The notes beneath the pieces are model-generated. The model did no database searches. It saw only the letters and a program-made list of their open reading frames with translations, and was not told where the DNA came from. A DNA stretch of 42,291 bases from NCBI GenBank assembly GCA_024281075.1, contig JAMXLK010000068.1:1-42291 (forward strand). The letters run 5' to 3'. The position numbers and the translations under genes were made by a program. Source of the stretch: Vulcanimicrobiia bacterium (GTDB lineage Bacteria > Vulcanimicrobiota > Vulcanimicrobiia > Vulcanimicrobiales > Vulcanimicrobiaceae). Of the stretch, positions 7,969 to 15,060 are shown piece by piece; position 1 is the stretch's first letter; every line of letters starts with the position of its first letter.

Positions 7969-9050
7969 GGAGCGATCGCCGCCGCCGCAGGCTCTTCGAC
8001 CGCCGCCCGCATCGAATGATTGCGCGGCAATCGTCCCGGAGCAAAACGTCCTCCGAGCTCGCGCGCATCGCGAGCGAAGAGACGCGCATCGGCGAAACGG
8101 CGTTCGCGATTTGCGATCACCGCAAGCCATGCGCTCGAAGCGACGGAGAGGGGCGCCAGCTGTGACGCGAGCGTCATCTCGGCACGCGCGGCATCGAATC
8201 TTCCTTCCGCAGCCAAGGCGAGGCCGTACCATTCGTGCGCGGGTGCATAGGAACCATCCGCCGCAAGCGAACGGCGAAACTCCACCATCGCGTCGTGCCG
8301 CCGGTTTTTATGCAATAAAAGGAACCCGAGCGTCGCGTGAGCCGGCGCCGAACGCGGATCGATTATCAGCGCTTGGCGCGCGTAGGCCGCTGCCTGCGCA
8401 AAATAGATCGCAGGCCGGTGCGTGCCGTAGCAGTAATCGCCGATCGTCGCGTACGCGTCTGCCATCCCGGCGTAGCCGAGCTCGCTTTGCGGATCGCGCG
8501 CGATGATTTCGCCAAAATACTTCATGCTCGTGCGCACCGCGCTCGAGGTCCGAAGATTCCAATAGTAACGCCCAATCGTATAAAGCCGCTCGATTTGTGC
8601 GATTTCGGCCGGCGGCTCGACGGCCTGGGAATCCAGGTGCGTTGCCAGCGGATAGATGCAGCCGGCCGCCACGAGCGCCGTAACGGCCGCCGGCCAAAAG
8701 CCAAACGCCGATAACGTGCGCGAGTGAACTTGCGGTGCGCCGGGCGCCTCCGCAGAAAGCACAAGCCGGTATCCAACGCCCGGCACCGTTTCGATGGCGT
8801 CGTCGAATCCGTACTCGCGGAAGAGGCGCCGAAGCACGTAAACGTTTTGTGCGAGACTGGTTTCGCCGGCGGAGCCATCCGGCCAAATTCGACCGAGTAG
8901 CTCCTCCTTCGTCACGACGCCCGCGCCGCATTCGATCAGCGCCGCCAAGGTGTTGACGACTTTTCGTCCAGCGGCTACTTGCCGTGCGCTGCACGCGACA
9001 ACGAGCCGCGCGCCGTACACTTCAAATGGTCCAATACGATAGCGTCTCAT
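7965..9050 (-). CDS. CadC-like membrane regulator: winged helix, TM segment, TPR repeats
   Basis: A 361-residue protein. Residues 1-100 form an OmpR/CadC-type winged-helix DNA-binding domain (LVTKEELLGRIWPDG-like segment, SLAQNVYVLRRLFREYG, ETVPGVGYRLV). One membrane span follows at about 115-135 (FGFWPAAVTALVAAGCIYPLA), then TPR-like repeats from about 155 to 340 (LGYAGMADAYATIGDY, PAHATLGFLLLHKNRRHDA, PAHEWYGLALAAEGRFDAA). Such proteins bind DNA from the membrane and sense envelope or cytoplasmic signals through the C-terminal half. No phospho-acceptor domain is present. It is transcribed divergently from the secreted protein at 9122, its most likely target. Confidence 0.85.
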   Translation of the reverse strand: MRRYRIGPFEVYGARLVVACSARQVAAGRKVVNTLAALIECGAGVVTKEELLGRIWPDGSAGETSLAQNVYVLRRLFREYGFDDAIETVPGVGYRLVLSAEAPGAPQVHSRTLSAFGFWPAAVTALVAAGCIYPLATHLDSQAVEPPAEIAQIERLYTIGRYYWNLRTSSAVRTSMKYFGEIIARDPQSELGYAGMADAYATIGDYCYGTHRPAIYFAQAAAYARQALIIDPRSAPAHATLGFLLLHKNRRHDAMVEFRRSLAADGSYAPAHEWYGLALAAEGRFDAARAEMTLASQLAPLSVASSAWLAVIANRERRFADARLFARDARELGGRFAPGRLPRNHSMRAAVEEPAAAAIAP

Positions 9051-9121
9051 GGCGATAGCATCAAAGGATTTTGATGGCGGTTTTCAAGACCGGGGCAGGC
9101 CGGCCCCGTTACGATCCCCGC

Positions 9122-9652
9122 ATGATGAATCGAATTGGAGTCGCCGCGGCGTCCGCCGCCGCGATCGTACTAAGTTTAGGCGGACCGACAGGCGCGACGA
9201 CGGCGCAGCAAGCAATCGCATCGCGAGCCTATCTGATCGGTAACTGGAGCTGCACCTTCACCGTTGGTGACGAGGGCGGCTCCTACCGCACAACCTGGAC
9301 GCCGACCCTTGGCGGCCTCTGGATCAAGCAGACGATCGATCAACCGGCGCAGCCGCGCGCGCAGGCGTTTACGGCGGAGTACCTCGTCGGTTATGACGAG
9401 CGTCGTGGCCAATGGGTTCGCTTCGGAGCGATGACGACGGGACAGTACTTCGTGATCCGCATGGCCGATACGCCCGAGGGTTGGGGATGGACATACGTCG
9501 GACTCTTTCGCAACTCTCGGCCGCCGTCGCAACAGTATGACACGATCTTCAGCCGGACGTCGGACGAATCGTACCGGATCGACGGGCCGACTTACCCCGA
9601 TGCAAAAGGCATGGTCGTGACGGAGCATCATCGCTGCAGCAAAACGGGCTAA
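9122..9652 (+). CDS. Secreted DUF1579-like beta-barrel protein
   Basis: A 176-residue exported protein. Starting at the ATG at 9122 gives a good Sec signal peptide (MMNRIGVAAASAAAIVLSL, cleavage probably after ATTA). An upstream ATG at 9074 would add 16 polar residues that spoil it. The mature part is beta-rich with GNWSCTFTV, GGLWIKQTI, EYLVGYDERRGQWVRFG, a pattern like DUF1579 or lipocalin-like proteins that may bind a small hydrophobic ligand. A GC hairpin (CGGGGC/GCCCCG, 9091-9108) sits in the leader. The gene diverges from the CadC-like regulator and ends 4 bases into the opposing ORF. Exact function unknown. Confidence 0.72.
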   Translation: MMNRIGVAAASAAAIVLSLGGPTGATTAQQAIASRAYLIGNWSCTFTVGDEGGSYRTTWTPTLGGLWIKQTIDQPAQPRAQAFTAEYLVGYDERRGQWVRFGAMTTGQYFVIRMADTPEGWGWTYVGLFRNSRPPSQQYDTIFSRTSDESYRIDGPTYPDAKGMVVTEHHRCSKTG

Positions 9653-9957
9653 GCGTCAATCCGGTAACAGCCACTGGCGTCGACCCGCACGCAGCAATCG
9701 CCGACGACGATTGCGCGCATGCGGTGATCCCAGAAGCTCAGCACGCGGAGTGCAACCGGGCGCAAACGCGCGATGAGTTCTCGCGTTCGCTGTGAAACGG
9801 CGACGGCGTCTCTGACCCATCGCGGCCGATCGTGCGCTGATAGCGGCGTTTCGAGCTCGCCGTCGGGGACGACGGGCACAACGGCTTCCGATGCGACCGT
9901 CCCGATCTGGGCGGGAAGCGTTGCGCCGGCGTCATCGAGCTCAAGGCGGCGAAGCAT
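9649..9957 (-). CDS. Hypothetical protein downstream of sigma-28 gene
   Basis: A 102-residue ORF with no family I recognise. It starts at an ATG inside the last 17 bases of the sigma-factor gene, an overlap typical of coupled genes, and ends 4 bases into the opposing secreted-protein gene. The middle is Arg-rich and amphipathic (QRTRELIARLRPVALRVL) and the C-terminal part is short and beta-like with two cysteines (VVGDCCVRVDASGCYRI). It could be a sigma-associated regulator such as an anti-sigma factor, but nothing in the sequence proves that. It might also be a spurious ORF in GC-rich DNA. Confidence 0.45.
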   Translation of the reverse strand: MLRRLELDDAGATLPAQIGTVASEAVVPVVPDGELETPLSAHDRPRWVRDAVAVSQRTRELIARLRPVALRVLSFWDHRMRAIVVGDCCVRVDASGCYRIDA

Positions 9958-10618
9958 GAATCCGGCGTTTCAGTTTCGTTAGCGCGCTGGTATGCAGCTG
10001 TGACGCGCGCTGGGGCGAAATCGCAAGCCGTCTGCCGATCGTGCGCAGCGAGGTTTCGTGGAAGTAGTGCATCAGTACGAGATCGCGCTGACGCCGCGGC
10101 AATGCGTCGATCAACTCGGCGAGATGCGCGCGCTCCAAGCGGCGTTCGACGATCCGCGCCGGATCGTCACCCCAGTCGTGGGCAAGCGACTCGCCGCGAG
10201 GAAGCGGAGCGTCAAGCGACAGGGGTTGGCCCTGATGCGCCGCGGCGAGCGCGCGCCGATACCCGGGGCAGCGACGTTCCATCTCGTCGAAACTCGGCAC
10301 GCTGCCCCGCTCCGCGGCGAGCGCATACCGCCGGTTCTCGCCGTCGCGCACGATGCGCCGCGCGCGCTCGGAGACCGGATCCATGCGTCTGATGCCGTTG
10401 AGCATCGCGCCCACGACGAGCCGGCGCGCATACTCCGCAATATGCGGACCGCGTGCGGGATCGAACGAATCTACCGCGCGGATGAGTCCGACGCAGCCAT
10501 CGCCGACCAGATCGTCGACGTCGAGCGACGGAACGAGCCGCTTCAATCGGCGCGCCGCCCTGCGCACCAGGGGCAGCATCGAGCGCACCGCGTCCTCGCG
10601 AGCCTCCGCATCGATCAC
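9941..10618 (-). CDS. FliA/WhiG-type sigma-28 RNA polymerase sigma factor
   Basis: A 225-residue group 3 sigma factor. Region 2 (about 10-85) has LVRRAARRLKRLVPSLDVDDLVGDG and GLIRAVDSFDPARG with the RRLVVGAMLNGIRRMD segment, region 3 follows, and region 4 (about 170-220) carries MHYFHETSLRTIGRRLAIS with SPQRASQLHTSALTKLKRR, very like FliA (VSQLHSQAIKRLR). FliA/WhiG factors read promoters of the TAAA-N15-GCCGATAA type for late flagellar or developmental genes. It starts with GTG at 10618, overlapping the stop of the FlgJ-like gene as GTGA, and sits in an operon with two flagellar rod-type genes, which supports a flagellar or related role. Confidence 0.9.
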   Translation of the reverse strand: MIDAEAREDAVRSMLPLVRRAARRLKRLVPSLDVDDLVGDGCVGLIRAVDSFDPARGPHIAEYARRLVVGAMLNGIRRMDPVSERARRIVRDGENRRYALAAERGSVPSFDEMERRCPGYRRALAAAHQGQPLSLDAPLPRGESLAHDWGDDPARIVERRLERAHLAELIDALPRRQRDLVLMHYFHETSLRTIGRRLAISPQRASQLHTSALTKLKRRIHASPP

Positions 10619-10809
10619 GGCACGCGCTCCAAGCGACGAGCGATGAGCTGCGCGAATCCTCTGCCGTCGTGGCGGGCGATCTCGCCGGCAAGTAAATCGA
10701 GCTCGTAGTCGCCCAGCATGCTCAATCCGGCAACCATCGGCCGCAGAATCGGCGCGAGCAGCATCGCCTCGAACGTTTCTCCGACACGCTGCGCGGTGAC
10801 GCTATCCAC
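10615..10809 (-). CDS. FlgJ N-terminal (rod-binding) domain protein
   Basis: A 64-residue protein matching only the N-terminal rod-scaffold domain of FlgJ: the VGETFEAMLLAPILRPM segment corresponds to the QFEALFLQMMLKSMR region, followed by DYELDLLAGEIARHDGRGFAQLI. The peptidoglycan-hydrolase half of proteobacterial FlgJ is absent, as in many other phyla. The GTG at 10809 overlaps the end of the flgG-like gene by 8 bases and the stop overlaps the sigma gene, so it is translated in a tight series. A longer upstream start exists but would run through flgG in another frame. The match is short, hence moderate confidence. Confidence 0.65.
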   Translation of the reverse strand: MDSVTAQRVGETFEAMLLAPILRPMVAGLSMLGDYELDLLAGEIARHDGRGFAQLIARRLERVP

Positions 10810-11533
10810 GTTGCAAGTTGTTTGCGATGCGAAGCATTTCGTCGGCGGCTTGTACGCCTTTTGCGTTGGCTTCATACGCGCGTTGTGCCGTTAAGATTTG
10901 CATCATCGCATCGATGATGGTCACGTTTGACTCTTCCAGCATGCCGAAACGCAGCTTCGGACCGTCGTCGCCGCCGGGTGCGACTGCTCGCGCCGCACCA
11001 GACTCGCGCGTTGCGGCAAAGAGTGCGCCGTCGACTGACCGCAGCGACTCCGGCGCGGCAAACTCGGCGAGCCGGATGCGTCCCACGATGCGTGCCGGCC
11101 CTTTTGCAAACGTTGCCTGAACGCTGCCGTCGCCAAGAACCGCCGCCGTCAGCGCGTCGGCCGGAATCCGGATGCCGTCGAGCCGCATATCGTGCGCCTC
11201 GCGCAACGTTCCGTCGGCCGCGCGTGAGAATCCACCGTCGCGCGTGTAATACCGCCGACCACGTGAATCGACGACCGTGAAAAAACCCGGACCGTCTATC
11301 GCGACGTCGAATGGCCCGGCGCTGCGCGCCAGCTTTCCCTGCTTGAAGACGACGCGCGCGCCGAGCGCGACCGTTCCAACTCCGCCGCGGTTGCGCAGGA
11401 TCAACTCGGCGAAGCGCTGCGCGGAGCCTTTGAAACCAACGACGCCGGCATTGGCGAGGTTATCGGCAATCGTTTCGAGATTGCGCTGCTGCGCGGCCAT
11501 GCCGCTGGCAGCAGCGAAGAGCGCTCGGTCCAC
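10802..11533 (-). CDS. flgG: Flagellar basal-body rod protein FlgG/FlgF type
   Basis: A 243-residue rod protein. The N-terminal motif ASGMAAQQRNLETIADNLANAGVVGFKG is the flagellar rod signature. The central FDVAIDGPGFFTVVDSRGRRYYTRDGGFSRAADG is the FlgG/FlgF/FlgE domain, and the C-terminal EESNVTIIDAMMQILTAQRAYEANAKGVQAADEML is the coiled-coil partner of the N-terminus. FlgG forms the distal rod, exported by the flagellar type III system. It starts at GTG 11533, 2 bases after the upstream rod gene. It is slightly shorter than the usual 260 residues. FlgF cannot be excluded. Confidence 0.88.
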   Translation of the reverse strand: MDRALFAAASGMAAQQRNLETIADNLANAGVVGFKGSAQRFAELILRNRGGVGTVALGARVVFKQGKLARSAGPFDVAIDGPGFFTVVDSRGRRYYTRDGGFSRAADGTLREAHDMRLDGIRIPADALTAAVLGDGSVQATFAKGPARIVGRIRLAEFAAPESLRSVDGALFAATRESGAARAVAPGGDDGPKLRFGMLEESNVTIIDAMMQILTAQRAYEANAKGVQAADEMLRIANNLQRG

Positions 11534-11535
11534 CG

Positions 11536-11853
11536 CTACTGTATCCGAGCGGCTTCGGCGGATTTTTGCCGCGATTGGTCGATCGCCGCGACCGCCTTTT
11601 GAGCGCTTTCGAAAGAGCGCTCGGCCGCAAGCACGTCGATCATTTCGGCAATCGCATCGACGCCGTTGGGCATTCCCGGCGCAGAAGCCGCCTCGCGAGA
11701 ACGCGATATCGATACGCCGTTCGGAGTCAGTGCACCGTGCGCGGCGATCCTTGCAAATCCGCCGGTCGACACGTTCGCCAGGTTATCGGTCGCGATCTCG
11801 AGCCTCGTTCGCGCGGCGACCATCGCGCTTTGCGCCCATGCAATACCGTCCAC
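11536..11853 (-). CDS. Minimal flagellar rod protein (FlgC/FlgB-like)
   Basis: A 105-residue protein keeping both ends of a flagellar rod subunit but almost no middle: the N-terminal SAMVAARTRLEIATDNLANVSTGGF matches the rod signature, and the C-terminal DAIAEMIDVLAAERSFESAQKA matches the FlgC/FlgG C-terminal helix. Only about 25 residues separate them, so it is shorter than FlgC (about 135). It is the first gene of the operon, starting at GTG 11853, with the divergent lipoprotein start 44 bases away; the promoters of both must lie in or near that gap. The gene may encode a proximal rod subunit or a reduced FlgF. Confidence 0.72.
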   Translation of the reverse strand: MDGIAWAQSAMVAARTRLEIATDNLANVSTGGFARIAAHGALTPNGVSISRSREAASAPGMPNGVDAIAEMIDVLAAERSFESAQKAVAAIDQSRQKSAEAARIQ

Positions 11854-11897
11854 GACCGCATGGTAGCTGGCCGCCGTGGCCGAATCGTTTCGATCAG

Positions 11898-12260
11898 ATG
11901 AACGAAGCGCGTCTCACGCTGGCCGCCGCGACGATCGTACTGGTTACCGCCTGCAGCGCCCCGGCGCCGAAGCAGCAGTCGACCGATGCGGAGATCTCCG
12001 CGATGATGCCGCTTAAGCGGCAATATTCCGACGTCGTGATGGGCTTCGACGTGCATCCGCAAACGACGCTCATCGTGAGCGTCGATCTTCAGCAATACAT
12101 TGAGACCGACGACGAAACGATCGCAGCGATCCGGCGCGACGCCGTAGGGCGTTGGCGCGCGGCGTGGATCGCGGCGCATCCCCACCAGCACGCCATCCTC
12201 CACGTGCGCTTCATCGACTTCATCGGCCGCAAAGTCGTGACCGAATCGACGAAAGTCTAG
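11898..12260 (+). CDS. Small hypothetical lipoprotein
   Basis: A 120-residue protein beginning at the ATG at 11898 with a lipoprotein signal peptide (MNEARLTLAAATIVLVTAC, lipobox VTAC, Cys19). The ORF is open far upstream, but that part is antisense to the flagellar genes and is not used. The mature part has alternating polar and hydrophobic stretches (TTLIVSVDLQQYIE, HAILHVRFIDFIGRKV) that suggest a small alpha/beta fold; no family is recognised. Its stop codon is directly adjacent to the stop of the convergent leuB. It diverges from the flagellar-type operon, so it may share its regulation. Confidence 0.75.
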   Translation: MNEARLTLAAATIVLVTACSAPAPKQQSTDAEISAMMPLKRQYSDVVMGFDVHPQTTLIVSVDLQQYIETDDETIAAIRRDAVGRWRAAWIAAHPHQHAILHVRFIDFIGRKVVTESTKV

Positions 12261-13340
12261 CTAAAGCCGCTCCACGACGGCGTCGGCAAAGGCGCTTGTC
12301 GAAAGGGCGCTCGCCGGTCCGGCGAGCTCGGCGGTGCGCTTGCCGTCGGCATAGGTACGCTCGACCGCGCGCTCGATTCGCAAAGCGTTCGTCTCGTCTT
12401 CCAGCGAGTGGCGCAGTAGCATCGCGGCAGATAAAATCGAGGCAGTCGGATTCGCTTCGTTCTTTCCGGCGAGTGCCGGCGCGGTTCCACCGATTGGTTC
12501 GTAGAGACCGAAGCGCCGCCCCGGAGTTCCTCGAGTTCCGAGGCTCGCGCTTGGCAGCGTTCCGATGGAACCGGTCAATATCGCGGCTTCGTCCGATAGA
12601 ATGTCGCCGAACATATTCTCGGTAACGACGACGTCGAAATTGCGCGGGCGTTGCACGAGTTGCATCGCAGCCGTATCGACGAGCAAATGTTCGACTGCAA
12701 CGGAGGGATACTCGCCTGCAACGTCGTTCACGACGCGCCGCCAGAGACGCGACGTTTCGAGGATGTTCTGCTTATCGACCGACGTGAGCCGATTGCGGCG
12801 CGCACGCGCGAGCTCGAAGGCAATGCGAGCGATACGCTCGATCTCCGGCGCGCGATAAATCATCGTATCGACCGCCTCGTCGACGCCGCCGACGCGTCGC
12901 TGCTCCTTCGGCACGCCGTAATAGATGCCGCCGGTGAGTTCGCGCACGATGACCAAGTCGAGACCCGCAACGAGCTCGCGCTTCAACGGCGAGGCGTCCT
13001 CTAAGCCCGCGAAGACGCGAACGGGACGCAAGTTCGCATAGAGCTCGTAATCGCGGCGCAACAGGAAGAGCGCATACTCCGGACGCTCGGGTAGCGGTTT
13101 TCCATCGTATTGCGGAAGCCCGACGCTGCCGAAGAGAATCGCGGCGCTGGCATCGCAGAGCTCGCGTGCTTGCGGTGGAAGCGCAGGGAGGCCACGCGCA
13201 AGCGCCGCCCCGCCGACGTCGGCCTCGACGCACTCCAGATCGGGGCGCACGCGCGCCAGGACGCGCACCGCCGCGCGCGTCACCTCGGGGCCGATACCGT
13301 CCCCGGGCAGAACGGCGACGCGTCGTTCGACCTGCCTCAG
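12261..13340 (-). CDS. leuB: 3-isopropylmalate dehydrogenase
   Basis: Oxidises and decarboxylates 3-isopropylmalate in leucine synthesis. Motifs: AVLPGDGIGPEV at the N-terminus, GSVGLPQYDG, substrate Args in LRRDYELYANLRPVR, the VRELTGGIYYG segment, the Lys in LTSVDKQNILETSRLW, and the metal Asp region TENMFGDILSDEAAILTGSIG, then EPIGGTAPALAGKNEANP. The first in-frame ATG/GTG/TTG (GTG 13283) would remove the GDGIGPE loop, so the start must be upstream. The only near-cognate codon there is CTG at 13340, giving 359 residues. That CTG lies inside a degenerate copy of the dispersed repeat. It is the last gene of the lgt-yggS-sepF-divIVA series. Confidence 0.92.
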   Translation of the reverse strand: MRQVERRVAVLPGDGIGPEVTRAAVRVLARVRPDLECVEADVGGAALARGLPALPPQARELCDASAAILFGSVGLPQYDGKPLPERPEYALFLLRRDYELYANLRPVRVFAGLEDASPLKRELVAGLDLVIVRELTGGIYYGVPKEQRRVGGVDEAVDTMIYRAPEIERIARIAFELARARRNRLTSVDKQNILETSRLWRRVVNDVAGEYPSVAVEHLLVDTAAMQLVQRPRNFDVVVTENMFGDILSDEAAILTGSIGTLPSASLGTRGTPGRRFGLYEPIGGTAPALAGKNEANPTASILSAAMLLRHSLEDETNALRIERAVERTYADGKRTAELAGPASALSTSAFADAVVERL

Positions 13341-13347
13341 GATGGCA
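13321..13347. repeat. Dispersed repeat copy 2 (degenerate), leuB start
   Basis: On the minus strand TGCCATCCTGAG followed by GCAGGTCGAACGACG aligns with the longer repeat copy in the phosphoesterase at 37124-37168 (TGTCATCCTGAG ... GCAGTCGAAGGACG) with the middle 18 bases or so missing. It covers the N-terminal codons of leuB and its probable CTG start. Confidence 0.5.
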
Positions 13348-13356
13348 CTATGCGGA

Positions 13357-13923
13357 CTAGTAAACGGTGATGCGAGTCGTGTCTTCTTTTTTCGGCGTCT
13401 TCTCTTTGACGGGTTCCGGCTCGGGCACCACGTTCTGCGCCGGCGCGCCCGGCAGTTCGCCGTTGACCTTCGCGCCGTCGCCGCGTTCGAGCAACGCTAG
13501 GTGCGTCATCAGCAGGCTGCGCAGCTCGCTGCGCGCCTTTTCCGCCGCTTCGACCGCGCGCTGATGTTCGCGGCGCACGTCGGCGATCGCATCGTTGTAG
13601 CCGGCGATCTCACGCTCGCCCGCCAAACGCGCCTGCTCGCGAATTAGGTCTGCCTCTTTATGCGCCGACGCCTTGACCTCGTCGGCGGTCCGCTGTGCGA
13701 GCACGAGCGTGTTTTGAAGCGATTCCTCCATCGCCTTGAAATGACTGATGCGCTCTTTGAGGTCGGCGATCTCCGCGTCGAGCGCCGCGCGCTGTTGCGC
13801 CTCGTCCTCGAGCGTCTCGATCACCTCGTCGAGAAACCCGTCGACGTCCGCGCGGTCGTACCCCTGAAGCGCCTTCTTGAAGCTCTTGTGCTGTATGTCG
13901 ACCGGAGTAATCTTGTTCATCAT
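13357..13923 (-). CDS. divIVA: DivIVA domain cell-division/polarity protein
   Basis: A 188-residue DivIVA-family protein that senses negative membrane curvature and recruits partners to septa or poles. The conserved N-terminus is clear: ITPVDIQHKSFKKALQGYD then DVDGFLDEVIETLE. A long coiled coil runs from about 30 to 140 and a charged tail follows with a Pro/Glu/Lys-rich end. Two adjacent ATGs (13923 and 13920) can start it. It lies 5 bases after sepF, the arrangement seen in Bacillus and actinobacteria near yggS-sepF. Confidence 0.93.
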   Translation of the reverse strand: MMNKITPVDIQHKSFKKALQGYDRADVDGFLDEVIETLEDEAQQRAALDAEIADLKERISHFKAMEESLQNTLVLAQRTADEVKASAHKEADLIREQARLAGEREIAGYNDAIADVRREHQRAVEAAEKARSELRSLLMTHLALLERGDGAKVNGELPGAPAQNVVPEPEPVKEKTPKKEDTTRITVY

Positions 13924-13928
13924 CTTTC

Positions 13929-14342
13929 CTACGTTCGGTTCGCCATGAAATCGAAGGTGCCATCCGCCATCATGGAATCGCGCAAACCTGCTGCGTTCAC
14001 GACGATGCCGGCCGGAACGACCAGGTAGATTGACTCCGCAAGCTTCTGAATCTTGCCGTCGATCGTATAGGCAACGCCGGACATAAAATCGACGACACGC
14101 TGCAGCAGCGACCGGTCCGCATTCTGCAGATTGATAATCACGACTTGACGGTTTCGAAGCGAATCGGCGATTTCGACGACGTCTTGATAACTCCGCGGCG
14201 AATAGACGCTCACCTGATTGTTGCCGCGCCGGCCCGCCGCCGAAAGCGGCACGACGCGCGCCGATCCGCTCTCCTCATCGTAAAACTCTTCCTCGTCGTC
14301 GCGGATCGAAAAGAACGATCCGATCTTGCTGAACACACTCAT
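13929..14342 (-). CDS. sepF: Cell division protein SepF
   Basis: A 137-residue SepF, which binds the membrane by an N-terminal amphipathic helix and FtsZ by its C-terminal fold, anchoring and bundling the Z ring. The N-terminal helix MSVFSKIGSFF, an acidic linker with EEFYDEES, and the conserved core SYQDVVEIADSLRNRQVVIINL, RVVDFMSGVAYTIDGKIQKL and YLVVPAGIVV are visible. The ATG at 14342 is chosen because it has a near-perfect Shine-Dalgarno 7 bases upstream and makes an ATGA overlap with the stop of yggS. A longer open frame upstream runs inside yggS and is not needed. Confidence 0.95.
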   Translation of the reverse strand: MSVFSKIGSFFSIRDDEEEFYDEESGSARVVPLSAAGRRGNNQVSVYSPRSYQDVVEIADSLRNRQVVIINLQNADRSLLQRVVDFMSGVAYTIDGKIQKLAESIYLVVPAGIVVNAAGLRDSMMADGTFDFMANRT

Positions 14343-15034
14343 CGCGCAACCTCCTTTGCCGCACGAGGACCGAAGAGCGCTTCGCCGATGCGCAACATCG
14401 TGGATCCCGCCCGCAACGCTTCGCGCCAATCTCCCGACATGCCGACGGAGAGCGTACTTCCACCTATACGGGCCAACGTCTTGGCGGCCAGCTCAAATGC
14501 GCGCAAGATTTCATCACGATCCAAGCTCACCGGCCCGATGGCCATCACGCCTTCGAGTCGCAAGCCTGGCTGGCCCTGGAGCATTTCGGCAAGCTCTTGC
14601 GCCTCGCCGGGCGGACATCCGAAGCGCTCGACCGGCGAGATGTTGAGTTGGAGCAGCACCGGCAGCGTTTTGCCGGCGTCGACGGCGGCTTTCGACAATG
14701 CGGCACCGGCCGCCGCGCGATCGACGCTCTGCACGACGTCGAACTCTTCTGCGACTGCCTTCGCTTTATTCGTTTGAAGATGACCGACGAAGTGTTTGCG
14801 CACGGGCGGCAGCGATGGCATTTTGCGGCGCGCCTCCTGAAGGTAGTTCTCGCCGATGTCGGCCAAGCCGGCGCGAATCGCCGAGGCAATCGTCTCGGTC
14901 CGCTGGCCCTTCGATATCCCGACGAGCGCGATTGCGGCCGGATCCCGGCCGCAGCTGCGAGCTTCTTCGTCGATAGCGCGGCGCAGGCTCCGGTAGCGCT
15001 GCGCTACGCCCTCGCTCCCTTCGACGGAGTTCAT
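14339..15034 (-). CDS. YggS/PLPBP family PLP homeostasis protein
   Basis: A 231-residue single-domain PLP-binding barrel protein involved in vitamin B6 and amino-acid homeostasis. Motifs: AIALVGISKGQ with the PLP-binding Lys (the usual VAVSK), IGENYLQEARRKM, KHFVGHLQTNKAK, VVQSVDRA, and the C-terminal LSVGMSGDWREALRAGSTMLRIGEALFG. The start at ATG 15034 gives the normal short N-terminus (MNSVEGSEGVAQRY) before the first helix. These first codons lie in a dispersed-repeat copy. The ORF is open beyond this but that part overlaps lgt in another frame. Stop overlaps sepF start. Confidence 0.93.
   Translation of the reverse strand: MNSVEGSEGVAQRYRSLRRAIDEEARSCGRDPAAIALVGISKGQRTETIASAIRAGLADIGENYLQEARRKMPSLPPVRKHFVGHLQTNKAKAVAEEFDVVQSVDRAAAGAALSKAAVDAGKTLPVLLQLNISPVERFGCPPGEAQELAEMLQGQPGLRLEGVMAIGPVSLDRDEILRAFELAAKTLARIGGSTLSVGMSGDWREALRAGSTMLRIGEALFGPRAAKEVAR
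14350..14356 (-). promoter_or_regulatory. Strong ribosome binding site of sepF
   Basis: AAGGAGG on the minus strand, 7 bases before the ATG at 14342 and inside the 3' end of yggS. It fixes the sepF start and is the strongest Shine-Dalgarno sequence I noticed in the window. Confidence 0.8.
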
Positions 15035-15060
15035 CCCGGGCGGAGTCGAGGGGCTCAGGG
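15007..15060. repeat. Dispersed repeat copy 3, inverted pair at lgt/yggS junction
   Basis: On the minus strand CCCTGAGCCCCTCGACTCCG is followed by GTCGAAGGGAGCGAGGG, two repeat halves facing each other, able to form an imperfect hairpin of about 15 pairs with a 20-base loop. The first half contains the lgt stop (CCC-TGA, same phase as in tpiA); the loop contains the yggS ATG; the second half encodes VEGSEG of YggS. Confidence 0.7.
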
